Shown here: piece after piece, positions 47,715 through 57,976 of the stretch
How positions within the stretch are numbered: position 1 is the first letter of the stretch
Layout: every line of letters begins with the position of its first letter
From: Mantamonas sphyraenae
Taxonomy: Eukaryota > CRuMs > Mantamonadidae
DNA: 64,000 nt
Direction of reading: 5' to 3'
Assembly (NCBI GenBank): GCA_026936335.1
Contig: JAPMXV010000056.1
Location: 186,001-250,000 of the forward strand
Translations under genes and position numbers: made by a program
Notes under the pieces: generated by a model
The model's input: only the letters and a program-made list of their open reading frames with translations
Databases searched by the model: none
What the model was told of the DNA's origin: nothing

Positions 47715-50072
47715 TCACAGGATGAGTGCATCCACACCGGCACCCATGCCACGGCCATACCCGTTGCCGCCCCACATGTCGCCTCCACCAAACATGGTCA
47801 TGTTGTTCATCTCGTCGAGTGCCTTTTGCTGGCACTCCACCTTTTTGTCCATGAGCTTCTTCAGATCCTCAAACATGCGCTTCTGCTGCAGGTTGTGCTG
47901 GTACGACGATTGGATCTCGCGCTTCTGGATGAGGAGCGCCTTGCCAAGCGACTCGAGTTCGCGCACACGCGTCTCGTAGTGCTCCTTGTGCGTCTTGTAC
48001 TCGTCCGACACGCGGTTCTCGCCCACATTGGCACGTGCCTCGTCGGCAATGCGTTCAGCGTGCACGCTGAGCTCCACGCTCTTTGCCTGCTGCATGTGGT
48101 ATGCGCTCTCTTCGCGCGCACTCTCCGACGCGCTTTGGTTCAGCTCCTCTTGCAACTTGCTCAGCTCCGCGTCCCAGCCCGCACGCAGGTTTTCGTACGT
48201 CGTTTTCTTCTCCTGATACTCTGCGTCCACACCCTGGAAGTACTCGCGCATGGCGCGCAGCTCCTTGATCTGCGGGGCCAGCGTCGACTTGCGCTCCAGG
48301 ATCTCTGCGTTCAGGTTCTTCACCACCTCTGAGTACTCCTTGAGTGCCTCCCCCGTGGCCATGTCTGCGCGTGCCTTTTGTTCGCTCAGCTTCTCCAGCT
48401 GCTGCTGTGTGGCCATGTACCCGACCACGCCGTGCTTCTCTTCCAGCTTCCGCAGGACCTCCTCCACGTTGTCGCAGCGTGTCTTGAGCACCTCGATCGT
48501 GTTGCTCGCAATCTTGTTTTCTGTGTTCAGCTGGCCCAGCTCCGACGACATCTTGGTCCACAGGTCCCGCTTCTGCTTCAGCTGCACAATCTGTCGCTCG
48601 AAATCGGCTCCACGCGGCATCTGCGATGTGTGTGAGTGCGCTTGCATGTCAATACCATCCTGCTCATCATCCTGCTCTCCCCACACGTGTCACCTACATC
48701 GCTGCCTGCATACTGCTGCATCGAATCCTCCTTGTGGCGAACCATCTGCTCGAGCTTGAGCTTCTCGTCCTGCAGATGGGAAAGCTTGTTGGCCGCCTGT
48801 TGCTTGTTCATCTGCACCGACTGTGTCTGTTGGCGCAGCAGCGAGAGGGTGTCGTCCTCTGTGTTGCGTGCCTGAGCGCGCTTCTCTTCCATGGCGCTAA
48901 TTTCGCTTTTCAACGCCAGGCAGTCGCGATGGAGCGATTCAAGGTCGGACTCGGTCACGCTGGGCATATCCACAATCTTTTGCAGCGTTTCCACCTTTTG
49001 CTTCTTGTCTTCAATGTCCTTGGGCAGCTTGTCGCTGGCAAGGAACGCGTTGCGCTTCATCTCTTCCGACAGGCGGTTGAACAGGGCCATGGGGCCTCCC
49101 GAGCCCACACGTGCCGTTTGCACACTGTGAAGGCGAGCTTTGAGACGTTGGACCTTTTGGTCTGCCTGCAGCAACAGCATCTTTTGCGTCTTGAGTTTGT
49201 TGGCAATCTCCTGCTCCTTCTGCTGCTCCTTGCGCAGCATGCTGGTCACTTCGTACAGGTCTTCGAACCTTTCGTTGCTTTCGATGCGTTTGCGCAATTT
49301 GCCAATCTTGGATTCCAGCTGCTCGCGTTCGGCTTCCAACGCGCCGATCTTCTCCTTGGTCTCCTCGGGGTCGTTCGCATGTTTGCGCAGCTTCGTCAGC
49401 TGCCTATGCACCACCGTAAACTCACGACGCAGCTCCTCAAACGTCTCAAAGGCCATGAGCACGCCTGTAGGGCGTCCCGCGGGGCGGTGTGAGTTGATCG
49501 CGCGCCAAAAAAAACGCTCGGCCGTTTGTTCCGCACACCCGCCAAAAGTGTGGCTCACCTTCGTCCTGGAAGTACTCATCGGGCACGTCGATGGGGGCAA
49601 GGAACTTGGCCAGGTACGCGCGCTTCTTGAGATCGTCAAACTTGGTGAGCACGAAGCGCAGGATGGCATAGATGGTGTCTTTGTCGGCGGCGGCCAGCGC
49701 CTGCTGGAAGGTGACGCTGCGCGAGAAGAGGAATCGGTGAGTACACAATGTGTGTGATAGCTACGCACACAAACATGTTTGTGTGTGTGTGTGTGTGTGG
49801 GGGGGGGGGGATTGGGATGGAAAGGCACACACATACAGGTCGACGCCCGGTTTGTAGTTGAGGACGAGGGCAAATCGGGCAAGGCGTTCCGCGGTTTCTT
49901 CAGCCTGTTCGTCGCGCACGTCCTTGGCCATGTCCGAGTCCAGTTCGGTGAGAATGTCGTTGAGCAACTGCAGCAGCGCATGGCTCTTGAGTTCGGAAAA
50001 CTCCACCAAGGAGATGTCCCTGTTCCATGGTTCGCTGCGAAGCAGGTCGCGCAGTTCCTTCACGATCGACAT
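47715..50072 (-). CDS. IFT81: Intraflagellar transport protein 81
   Basis: Four exons, 49837..50072, 49559..49716, 48698..49464 and 47715..48620, give 688 residues (human 676). The N-terminal calponin-homology-like tubulin-binding domain is seen in NRDISLVEFSELKSHALLQL and ALVLNYKP. DLKKRAYLAKFLAPIDVP and EYFQDE then match IFT81 precisely. The rest is coiled coil (EKIGALEAEREQLESKI, GVVGYMATQQQLEKLSEQKA), with the ending VDALIL resembling the human RLIL end. IFT81 with IFT74 carries tubulin in the IFT-B complex, so this organism builds cilia or flagella. Confidence 0.96.
49783..49810. repeat. (GT)n followed by poly-G inside an IFT81 intron
   Basis: A GT dinucleotide run passes directly into about 11 G residues within the first intron of IFT81 (49717..49836). 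On the coding strand this is poly-C followed by a CA run. Such tracts are prone to length error. Confidence 0.85.
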
Positions 50073-50294
50073 CGGGAAATGTTTTGATTTGGTTGCTGCT
50101 GCGCAACCTCGCAAACCGGGAGAAAGGGGGGGGAGGGGGGAGGGGGAACACACTTCTTGCATTCAGGTGGTGAGGAGTGGAGGAATGAGTGCATGTGTGT
50201 GGGGTGTGTTGGGGGTGCGGTGCGCTCCGAGTCCCACACAAACTCGCACAGGCATCCCTCACTCTCACCTCTCTGCACACAAAAGCAAGCACGG

Positions 50295-52871
50295 ATGAGT
50301 GCATCCGAGTGGGGGCCGGCACAGCTGAAATCGACGCTGGAGCGTCGAAAACGCGCGCCTTTGCTGTCTGCAGACGAAAGCAGCGACGTGGCACCGGGCA
50401 GCCCGGGAAAGGAACGGCGACGACGGGCCAAGGGACGGCGCACGTCGTCCTCGTCGGTGGCCGCATCGCACACACAGCGTTCAGCCACTGTACCATCGAA
50501 CACACTGAAGCAAATTGAACGAGGAGTCCGTCTGGCAGTGCTGGGACTGGGTTTGCTGGGCTTGGCGTTGTTGGCCGTCGATCTTGTTCGTTTGTCCCTC
50601 CTTGACGAGCAGCACATGCAAGTGGCTGCATTGATTATTGTGGTGACGTGTTTGTCACCCTTCCTGGTTTCATGGTACGTGTATGGTGTGCGCTTCCATG
50701 TGTCCCAGCGACTGTGTGTGTGCGTGTGTGCACTGGGCACAGGGAGGCACCCAAGGCCTCTTTTTGTGCCACACGACCCTCCCCCCTCCGCTGCTGACAC
50801 GTATGCTGATCCACACTTGTGGTGCCCCGGGTGTAATAACAGGACGAGTGGCACACTGGACTTTCTGCCGGAAATGGTGCGGGAGGGCATGGTGCCGGTG
50901 GGGGCGTTGGTGGTGATGTGTGCGGCACTGGTGTTTCGTGCGCAGGGGCGTGTGGAATGGGAAGAACAGCTTCTTGGCTGGGCAGTGCTGCTCACGGGCA
51001 TCCCATTGCTGGGTGACACAGTGAGCGAGTTGCTGGAGGGCAAGTTTGACGTGGACCTCATCGCTCTGCTGTCGCTGTCGGTGGGCTACTTTCTGGGCGA
51101 CCGGTACACCTCGCTGGTCATTGTCATCATGCTGACGGGCGGCGAGACACTGGAGGCGTACGCGGTGGCGCGTGCGGGACGCAATCTGCGGGCGTTGCTG
51201 GAAACCAAGGAGCGGGTGGTGAAGCGGTTGGCCACGGGCGATCTCCACGCCGACAGCGAGAGTGTGGACATTGCCCTGGTCAACGTGGGCGACCATCTGC
51301 TGGTGCAACCGGGTGAAATGGTGCTTGTCGAAGCCACAATGGAGTCGGCGACAGGACTGATGGATGTGTCGCGCATGACCGGCGAAGGGTTGCCCCAGGT
51401 CGTTGCCCAGGGCGAATGCGTCCTTTCCGGCTCCGTCAACCTGACCCATCCCGTCGTGCTGCGTACGGACAACCAATGGCCGCACAGCACGTACGCACGC
51501 TTGCAAAGCGACCTGAAAAAGTCGCTCAAGAAAAAGTCCAGCATCGAAAAGATTGCCTCCCGTTATGCAGCGCTGTTCACACCCCTCACCGTCTTTCTGG
51601 CAGGTGTGGCTTTCCAGGCCGCGGGCCAGGATTGGCAACGGGCCCTGGCTGTGTTTTCCTGTGCCACGCCGTGTCCGCTGATCATCGGTGTGCCGGTGGC
51701 CATGGTGGCTGGCATTGCGCTGGCTGCGCGTCACGGCATCATCGTCAAGAGTGGCACCGCAATGGAGGCCGTGGGCGTGTGTGACACGGTGGTGTTTGAC
51801 AAGACCGGCACATTGACGGTGGCCGCGGCAGAGTTGACCCACACCTACAGCGTGAACTACGGGTTCAGTGAGAGCAAGGTGTTGCAGGTGGCAGCGAGTG
51901 TGGAGTGCTTCTCCGACCACATTCTGGCCAAGGCCATCACCAGTGCGTTTGTACGCGAGTCGGACCACGTGTATGCCACTCGCAATGTGGAGGAACACGA
52001 GGGCTACGGCGTCTCGGCGGAAATCCACATGGGGGTGGAACAGGCGTTGGACAAGAGTGGCGACGCAAGCCTAAGTGACACGGCAGAAGCAGCAAGCGAG
52101 ATGGCAGCCGACAAGGGCGCTGACAAGGGACGCACGCGCTCGGGCTCGTTCCACACCTACCACCCCGTGCACATCGGCAGCCGCAACTACATGGAATCGC
52201 TCGGAGTGGACGTGAGCGAGGTGGACGTGTTTGCAGAGTCGTCAGAGGTGGGCGCACAGGCGCTGGTGACATATGTGGCCTTGGACCACCAACTGCTGGG
52301 CTTCATGTTGTTTGAGGACGTGGTGCGCGAACAGAGCGCCGCCGTCGTGAGCCAGCTGCGTCAGCACGGCGTACGTCGCATCGTGCTCCTGTCCGGTGAC
52401 ACAAGCAGCACGGTGGAGCGTGTGGCAGGCCAGGTGGGCATTGACGAGTGGTACGCAGAGTGTTTGCCCGACGACAAGGTCCAACTTGTGCGCTCCTTGC
52501 AACAGGACGACGGCTGCCGCGTCCTCATGGTCGGTGACGGCACAAACGACGCCCTGGCCCTGCGTGAAGCCACGCTGGGGGTGGCCATTGCCACGCGTGA
52601 CTCCCTGGCATCGGCCTCTGCAGACGTGGTCATTGCCACCGACCAGATCACAAAGGTGGCCCAGCTGGTTCACTTGGGCCAACGCGTACGTGCCATTGCT
52701 TCCGTCACCGCCTTTGGAGGCATTGGCCTCTCTCTCATCCTCATGGCCATTGCCTCCTTCGGTTACATCGTCCCCTTCCACGGTGCCCTTTTGCAAGAGG
52801 CCGTCGACGTCCTCAGCATCCTGAACAGCATGCGCGTTTTGGGCGTCGCGTTGACTGTAGTCGCTGCTTGA
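50295..52871 (+). CDS. P1B-type metal-transporting ATPase with TPC motif
   Basis: Exons 50295..50674 and 50843..52871 (GTACGT/AACAG, 168 nt) give 802 residues. P-type hallmarks: the actuator loop reads MTGEGLP (usual TGES), phosphorylation site VVFDKTGTLT, and hinge LMVGDGTNDAL. The metal-binding membrane helix reads FSCATPCPLIIGVPVAM: TPC, not CPC, CPH or SPC, as in the rare P1B-5 class linked to nickel or iron. The usual SEHP signature is replaced by SDHILAKAI. There is no N-terminal heavy-metal-associated domain; the N-terminus is basic and Ser-rich. The ion exported is not determined. Confidence 0.9.
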   Translation: MSASEWGPAQLKSTLERRKRAPLLSADESSDVAPGSPGKERRRRAKGRRTSSSSVAASHTQRSATVPSNTLKQIERGVRLAVLGLGLLGLALLAVDLVRLSLLDEQHMQVAALIIVVTCLSPFLVSWYVYGVRFHVSQRLCVCVCALGTGRHPRPLFVPHDPPPSAADTYADPHLWCPGCNNRTSGTLDFLPEMVREGMVPVGALVVMCAALVFRAQGRVEWEEQLLGWAVLLTGIPLLGDTVSELLEGKFDVDLIALLSLSVGYFLGDRYTSLVIVIMLTGGETLEAYAVARAGRNLRALLETKERVVKRLATGDLHADSESVDIALVNVGDHLLVQPGEMVLVEATMESATGLMDVSRMTGEGLPQVVAQGECVLSGSVNLTHPVVLRTDNQWPHSTYARLQSDLKKSLKKKSSIEKIASRYAALFTPLTVFLAGVAFQAAGQDWQRALAVFSCATPCPLIIGVPVAMVAGIALAARHGIIVKSGTAMEAVGVCDTVVFDKTGTLTVAAAELTHTYSVNYGFSESKVLQVAASVECFSDHILAKAITSAFVRESDHVYATRNVEEHEGYGVSAEIHMGVEQALDKSGDASLSDTAEAASEMAADKGADKGRTRSGSFHTYHPVHIGSRNYMESLGVDVSEVDVFAESSEVGAQALVTYVALDHQLLGFMLFEDVVREQSAAVVSQLRQHGVRRIVLLSGDTSSTVERVAGQVGIDEWYAECLPDDKVQLVRSLQQDDGCRVLMVGDGTNDALALREATLGVAIATRDSLASASADVVIATDQITKVAQLVHLGQRVRAIASVTAFGGIGLSLILMAIASFGYIVPFHGALLQEAVDVLSILNSMRVLGVALTVVAA

Positions 52872-53028
52872 ATTGGACGACGATGGTTGCGGTTGGCTCT
52901 GGGTGAGCAGAGTAGAAAATGGAAGCGAAACTGGCAAACGATGGGCATTTTTGATTGAAGTGTTGTGTGTTGTGTTGTGTGTCCATGTGTGTGTGTGTGT
53001 GTGTGCATGAGGAGAGCGGAAAAGGCAA

Positions 53029-54020
53029 TCATTCCTCTTCCTCCTCGTCGGAGCTGTCGTCGTCAGAGTCTGTCTCATACTCGCTCGAGTCGTCGTCCGA
53101 ATCGGCACGCCTCTTGGATTTGCCCTTCTTTGTCGCCTTCGCCTTCTTGGAGGAGGAGGAGGAGGAGGCTGTGGACTTGCTGACCTTGACCCTGGTCTTG
53201 CCGATGTTGTTGATGGAATCAAAGTTGAGCTTGCCGTCCTTAAACTCCTTTGCGCGCAGCACTTCGTCCGGCACCTTCTTGCCCTTGAGCTGCTTGAGCT
53301 TCTCGCCCTTCTTATCGGGCTGCGAGCGGTATGTCTCCTTCAGGCCCTTTGCTCCCAGGTAGGCCTGGTTGGCGTCCATACGCTGTGCGGTGTGTGCGAG
53401 TGTCGGTGGGGCGTGTGAGCGACTGGGACGCGCAAGGCAGCGTCGAGAGGGGAAATCCTTGAAAGAGCGCAGCCTCTCCGCCCAACTTTTGGCGACCCAC
53501 GTACGCTTCGCAGAGCCTTCAGATTGACGTCAATGCGGTCCAGTTCGTTGGTTTGCATGAGAAGAAACTGCGTCATGTGTGTGGAAATGGTGTGGATGTG
53601 CAGGGCCACGTTCTGTAGCGCGCCCGAGGTGAAGCCCTGAAGTCCCGTTGTCGCGCCGCAAACGAGTCAGTTTCTGCTTTTTGCCACACGGCCACGTGCG
53701 GCAATGTGCGGTGCATGTGTGTGTATGTGTGTGTGCGTGTGTGTGGCATGTGTGTGTGTGTGTGTGTGTGTGTCCCTCTTGCTGCTCTCTCTCACCTCTG
53801 CCTTGCTCTTGACGGTGTCGTCGCCTGGGTTTTTGCTCCACGACTTGTCCACCCACGCCGCAATCTGCTCGATCTTCTTGCTGTTTTCCTCCAGTTCACT
53901 CAGCGACGTCGGCATCACCTTGAGTGCCATCTTCTGTGCCTCCTCCGGCAGCGCCGACAGGTCCTGTGTGGGCACATGCGACTTGGCCTCTGTGCTTTCC
54001 GACGACTCGGACGAGGACAT
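53029..54020 (-). CDS. ABI: Abi-family protein, SCAR/WAVE complex subunit
   Basis: Three exons, 53796..54020, 53505..53636 and 53029..53382, all phase 0, give 236 residues. The segment TSGALQNVALHIHTISTHMT then LLMQTNELDRIDVNLKAL matches the Abi helical region (T-x-Q-A-L-x-x-V-A-y-q-I-n-t-L, L-x-L-Q-x-x-x-L-x-x-m). The N-terminal helices precede it and the tail is Ser/Lys/acidic, with no SH3 domain. Abi is a core subunit of the WAVE complex that activates Arp2/3 actin assembly. An in-frame ATG 36 bases upstream is an alternative start. Confidence 0.8.
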
Positions 54021-54197
54021 GGCGTGGAGTTTTTTTGGTTGTGTGCCCATGTGCATGTTTGAAATTGCTTTGCTGATGCCAGGCAGGGATCACACAATGG
54101 CAGATGACAGCGTGCGACTGTGCACATGAATGCATGAATGCAATTCGCTGCGCCTGAGAGACCAGAGTGTTTGCTGCTTTGCCATCCCGCTCACAGC

Positions 54198-54228
<31 letters not shown>

Positions 54229-54235
54229 GGAAAGC

Positions 54236-55966
54236 ATGCAAGGCGATTTCCAAGGCCAAATCGACACGGCCCTCTCGGACGACGCGTTTCTGGAAGCGTA
54301 CAGCAGCTACACGGGGAAGCGTAGCATGCTGGTGGGCTCCATCCAGGGAGTGAGCGGCTCCGATCTCAGTTCCGAGACGCCGCAGACACCGACAACGCCG
54401 GGAAATTATGCAGAAAACTCGTATGACGACCAGTCGACGATCCCATCGAGCGTCACCGACCGGGAGGCCTTCATAACGTGGACGCCGTCCAACACGGGTT
54501 TCCACAGGCGGCTGGTGAGCGACGAGGAGGACGAGGACGACGACGACGAGCTGGTGTACGCCCACGGAGGGTTTTCCATGAGCGACGAGGATGGGCTGGC
54601 AGTAACCCAAGACATGTTGGACCGTGTGGCAAGCGGGGGACAGGCGTCGTCGTCGCACAGTGATCGCACACCTTCGGAGTACGGGTACAGCGTGGCCAGC
54701 ACGGCGTATTCGGTGCGCAGCAACGAACACTCGCTGATGCGCACGCCGCTGTTGGACAGCAGCTCGTCGTTGATGAGCGGACGGTTGCCCATCGAGACGC
54801 CTGCGGGCGTGTTGCAGCGGCAGCTGAACACGCGGCTGACAAACAACTGGCTTCTCGTTCCGCTGCTTGTGTTGCTGCAAACCACACAATACGTCTCCTA
54901 CAAAAAGGTGGGCATCCTGATGGAAAACTACTCCTTCGAACTGACGCAATTCCAGGCCCTGTTCACGCTGGTGGTCCTTGCCGTCCTGCGCCTCCTGCGA
55001 CGCCTCGTGGCTCCTGAGGAGCAATGGCAGGCCACCAAAATGCCTCTGCGCAAAGCCATGGTCATGGGACTCCTCGTCTGCTTTGCCCATCTGCTGTTCA
55101 ATTTCGGCAACTCGGGCGGCGCCCTTTCGGGCATCCAGATGGTGGTCATGTTGGCCATCACCGCCCCGCTGTCCACAGCCACTTCGGTGGTCCTACTCAG
55201 GCGAAGCTATCGTCCACTGCATTACGCAGCCATTGCCATGGTGCTACTGGGCATCGGGTTGGTGCTCTTGGGCGACCTGGAGGTTGCCTGGGCCTCAAAT
55301 CGTTCGCTCAGCGCCCTGACTGTCCTCGCCTCTGCCGTGCCCTTGGCACTCAGCTTCAGCTTTCTGCGACAAAACGTCGAACTGACGCGTGTGGACGAGC
55401 TGCAACTGTGGACCACCATCACTGCCTGCCAGCTGCTCATCGGCTTTGTGTTCCTGCCCACCGTCGTCTTTGATCGCGTGCCCTGGTCTCAGGTGCTCGA
55501 TCACGTGGCCAACTCCACACGTTGTGTGCTCTTGGGTCACGATGTGTATCCAGGAGACCGGTGTGGCACGCTGCTGGGCTGGTTGATTGTCCGCGCCGTG
55601 TTCTACACCCTCTTTACCATCATGTTCACCTTTGCCATGCGTGTTCGCAAGCTGACAATGAGCATGTTGGTGCATGCTCTGGCCATGTCCCTTGCAGGAG
55701 GCCTCATGGCCTGGCCTCTCGTCATGCACAACGACGCTGCCTCTGCCAGTCCCCTCGACATTGCCGGCCTTGTCATTTGTCCTGTGGGGCTGCTTGCACA
55801 GGCCTACTTCCGTCACAGCCGTGCACGTGCCTCATCCTTGGCCAAGCATCAGCGACGGCGCAGGAGACAGCGTGATTGGCGCGAACGGCAGTCCACCGTC
55901 AACCGCGAGCGCACTGCACGCATTCTTGCGGAGCGGGAGAAGCAGATCCAAAAGGCGGTGGCATAG
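54236..55966 (+). CDS. CRT-like drug/metabolite transporter (chloroquine-resistance-transporter-like)
   Basis: Single exon of 576 residues, starting after a CA repeat. The first about 200 residues are hydrophilic and acidic (SDEEDEDDDDELVYAHGG), probably cytosolic. About ten membrane helices follow, with the CRT-like opening YVSYKKVGILMENYSFELTQ and then FQALFTLVVL, GNSGGALSGIQMVVMLAI, and an intra-lumenal loop with CVLLGHDVYPGDRCGTL. The C-terminus is strongly basic (HQRRRRRQRDWRERQ). CRT-like carriers sit in vacuole or plastid membranes and move peptides, amino acids or glutathione. The substrate here is unknown. Confidence 0.8.
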   Translation: MQGDFQGQIDTALSDDAFLEAYSSYTGKRSMLVGSIQGVSGSDLSSETPQTPTTPGNYAENSYDDQSTIPSSVTDREAFITWTPSNTGFHRRLVSDEEDEDDDDELVYAHGGFSMSDEDGLAVTQDMLDRVASGGQASSSHSDRTPSEYGYSVASTAYSVRSNEHSLMRTPLLDSSSSLMSGRLPIETPAGVLQRQLNTRLTNNWLLVPLLVLLQTTQYVSYKKVGILMENYSFELTQFQALFTLVVLAVLRLLRRLVAPEEQWQATKMPLRKAMVMGLLVCFAHLLFNFGNSGGALSGIQMVVMLAITAPLSTATSVVLLRRSYRPLHYAAIAMVLLGIGLVLLGDLEVAWASNRSLSALTVLASAVPLALSFSFLRQNVELTRVDELQLWTTITACQLLIGFVFLPTVVFDRVPWSQVLDHVANSTRCVLLGHDVYPGDRCGTLLGWLIVRAVFYTLFTIMFTFAMRVRKLTMSMLVHALAMSLAGGLMAWPLVMHNDAASASPLDIAGLVICPVGLLAQAYFRHSRARASSLAKHQRRRRRQRDWRERQSTVNRERTARILAEREKQIQKAVA

Positions 55967-56140
55967 ATAGTGTTGTTTGGAAAGCAAAACAAACGCCATG
56001 TGGTGATGATGATGATTTCAGTTTTTGTTTTTGCCCGTCCCGAGGCAGCGCCGCATTTTACGCGGACGCGCTCAAACGAAAGGGGCACCCGGATTGCTCA
56101 GAAATGAAGCAAGATGTGGAGTGTGCGACCACAAGGAGAA

Positions 56141-57207
56141 TTACTCCTCGTCCTCGGTCTCCTCGGCGGCGGTCTCCTCAGCCTCCTCAGCCTCCTCGGG
56201 CTCAGCGGCGGACTCAACCTCCTCCTCGGGCTCCTCAGCTTCCTCCTCCTCCTCGGTCTCCTCGGGCTCGGCGGCGGACTCAACCTCCTCCTCAGCCTCC
56301 TCGGGCTGCTCCTCCTCGGCCTCAGCCTCCTCAGTCTCCTCAGCCTCCTCGGGCTGCTCCTCCTCGGCCTCGCTCTCGACCTCGCTCTCGGGCATCTCCT
56401 CCTCGGGCTCCTCAGTAGCCTCGACCTCGGAGTCCTCAACCTCGGCGGCGTCGTTGTCCTCCTCGTTCTCCTCAGCGCTGTCGTTCTCGCTCTCGGGCTC
56501 CTCCTCAGAGTCCGAGCCCTCGATCTCAGACTCCTCGTCGTCAGAGTCCTCGGGCTCCTCCTCGGCCTCGCTCTCGTTCTCGCTCTCGGGCTCCTCAGCC
56601 TCCTCGGCCTCGGACTCCTCAGACTCGACCTCGCTCTCGGGCTCCTCAGCCTCCTCGGCCTCGGACTCCTCGGACTCGACCTCACCCTCGCTCTCGTTCT
56701 CAGCCTCAGTCTCGGGCTCCTCCTCCTCAAAGTCCTCGGGCTCAGCCTCCTCCTCCTCCTCAACCTCCGGGGTCTCCACGGCGGTCATCTCCTCAGTAGC
56801 GGTCATGGGGGCCTCCATAGCGCTGTGAGTGCGCGTTGTTGTGTGAGTCGCATTTTTTTCCACATCCCTCCTTTTTTTCGTGCCCTTTTTTTTGCCAGCG
56901 CAGCGCACATTTTTCGGGCCTCCCACGATGCTAGCAGCACCGTGGATGCCGTGCATGCATAGAAACACGTGCGCACACGCCGTCGCCATGCATACACACC
57001 CGATGCGCGTCACAACACTGCTTCTGCAGGCCGGAGGGTGCGCTCGAGAGGGGAAAATGCGGCCGCTGCTCGGAGAAATCCTCCCATGCAGCCTTGGTGG
57101 CGTGAACAACCTACCTGGCGGTGATCTCAGCAGCGGTCCTCGGCGGAATCGATGGCGAATGCAGTGGCGCACAGGGCCAGCAGCACAATAGCGATGAACT
57201 TGTTCAT
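56141..57207 (-). CDS. Acidic secreted Glu-rich repeat protein (signal-peptide exon out of frame by one base)
   Basis: The main exon 56141..56822 encodes about 227 residues made almost only of Glu, Ala, Pro, Ser and Asp in repeats such as EESEAEEAEEPESE and EEEVESAAEPEE. About 290 bp upstream, 57115..57207 encodes a textbook signal peptide, MNKFIAIVLLALCATAFA. It ends in a good donor (GTAGGT), and the main exon has a good acceptor (CTCACAG). Joined, the exons are off by one base: a TGA arises unless the frame AEITASAMEAP is used. This is either another single-base indel in 57120..57140 or the protein starts at MEAPMTAT without the leader. The function is unknown; calcium or mineral binding is typical of such sequences. 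Confidence 0.6.
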
Positions 57208-57455
57208 GTGTGTGTTTTGGTTTTTTGTTGTTGCGGCCTACGCACACCATCCTCTCATCCAGCATTCCCCAATGTCACCTTTCGTCCACACCGCGTCTGT
57301 TCATGTGCATTTTCGTCTGTTTCACAGTTCGTGTGCCCACAAACGCTGCCACAAGGCCCATATCCTCCTGGCCGAATCTGTGCGGCCACACGACCGTTAG
57401 CAAGCAGCAATCACCACACGCGATGAATCATCACACCCCCACCTGTGTGTTCAAC

Positions 57456-57900
57456 TCACATTTCTATGCCCTCTAGGAACCTCTCACGCTCGTCTGAGTA
57501 CCAGAACCGGCTTGGCTGCTCGGGGAAGTTCGCCTGCACGGGAGGTTATTTTGTGAGCAACCCTTGGCCTGGTGTGCGATGGATGGACATTGTACCCCTC
57601 CCAAGCGCACCTCTAAACTTTGCAAAATATCCCCCATGTTGTCTCGCACGTAGAGTTTGGTCTCCTCCATCTGTCTCCTCCGCGTAAGTGGCTCATGGAA
57701 GTATTCTGCAGCTTTGGGAAACTGAGATCCGCAATGACGAACACTCTCCCGAACACGATATCGCCCTGCCCACTCACCTCGTCAAGCAGCGTGCAAAGTG
57801 TGTGTGTGCTTCGTTGGAGGGTGACCCTGCACGCAAGCATGAGTTCGTCGTCTTCCCTGTTGTCCTCAGACTCAGAGTCGCTATCTTCGGTCTGCGACAT
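57456..57900 (-). CDS. Small conserved-looking protein of unknown function (86 residues)
   Basis: Three exons, 57778..57900, 57611..57670 (60 nt) and 57456..57533, all phase 0 with GTGAGT and GTGCGC donors. The chain starts MSQTEDSDSESEDN, then a helix (RVTLQRSTHTLCTLLDEMEE) and ends FWYSDERERFLEGIEM. The clean phase agreement over two introns supports a real gene. The size and helix resemble small complex subunits (BLOC-1, Mediator or kinetochore type), but I cannot place it. The start is 76 bp from the divergent start at 57977. Confidence 0.6.
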
Positions 57901-57976
57901 GGCCGCCAAACGAATTTCCGTGTTGGCTTCGATGGTGCGTTGATCACACTTCCCATCACACATCGCCAAACAGCAT

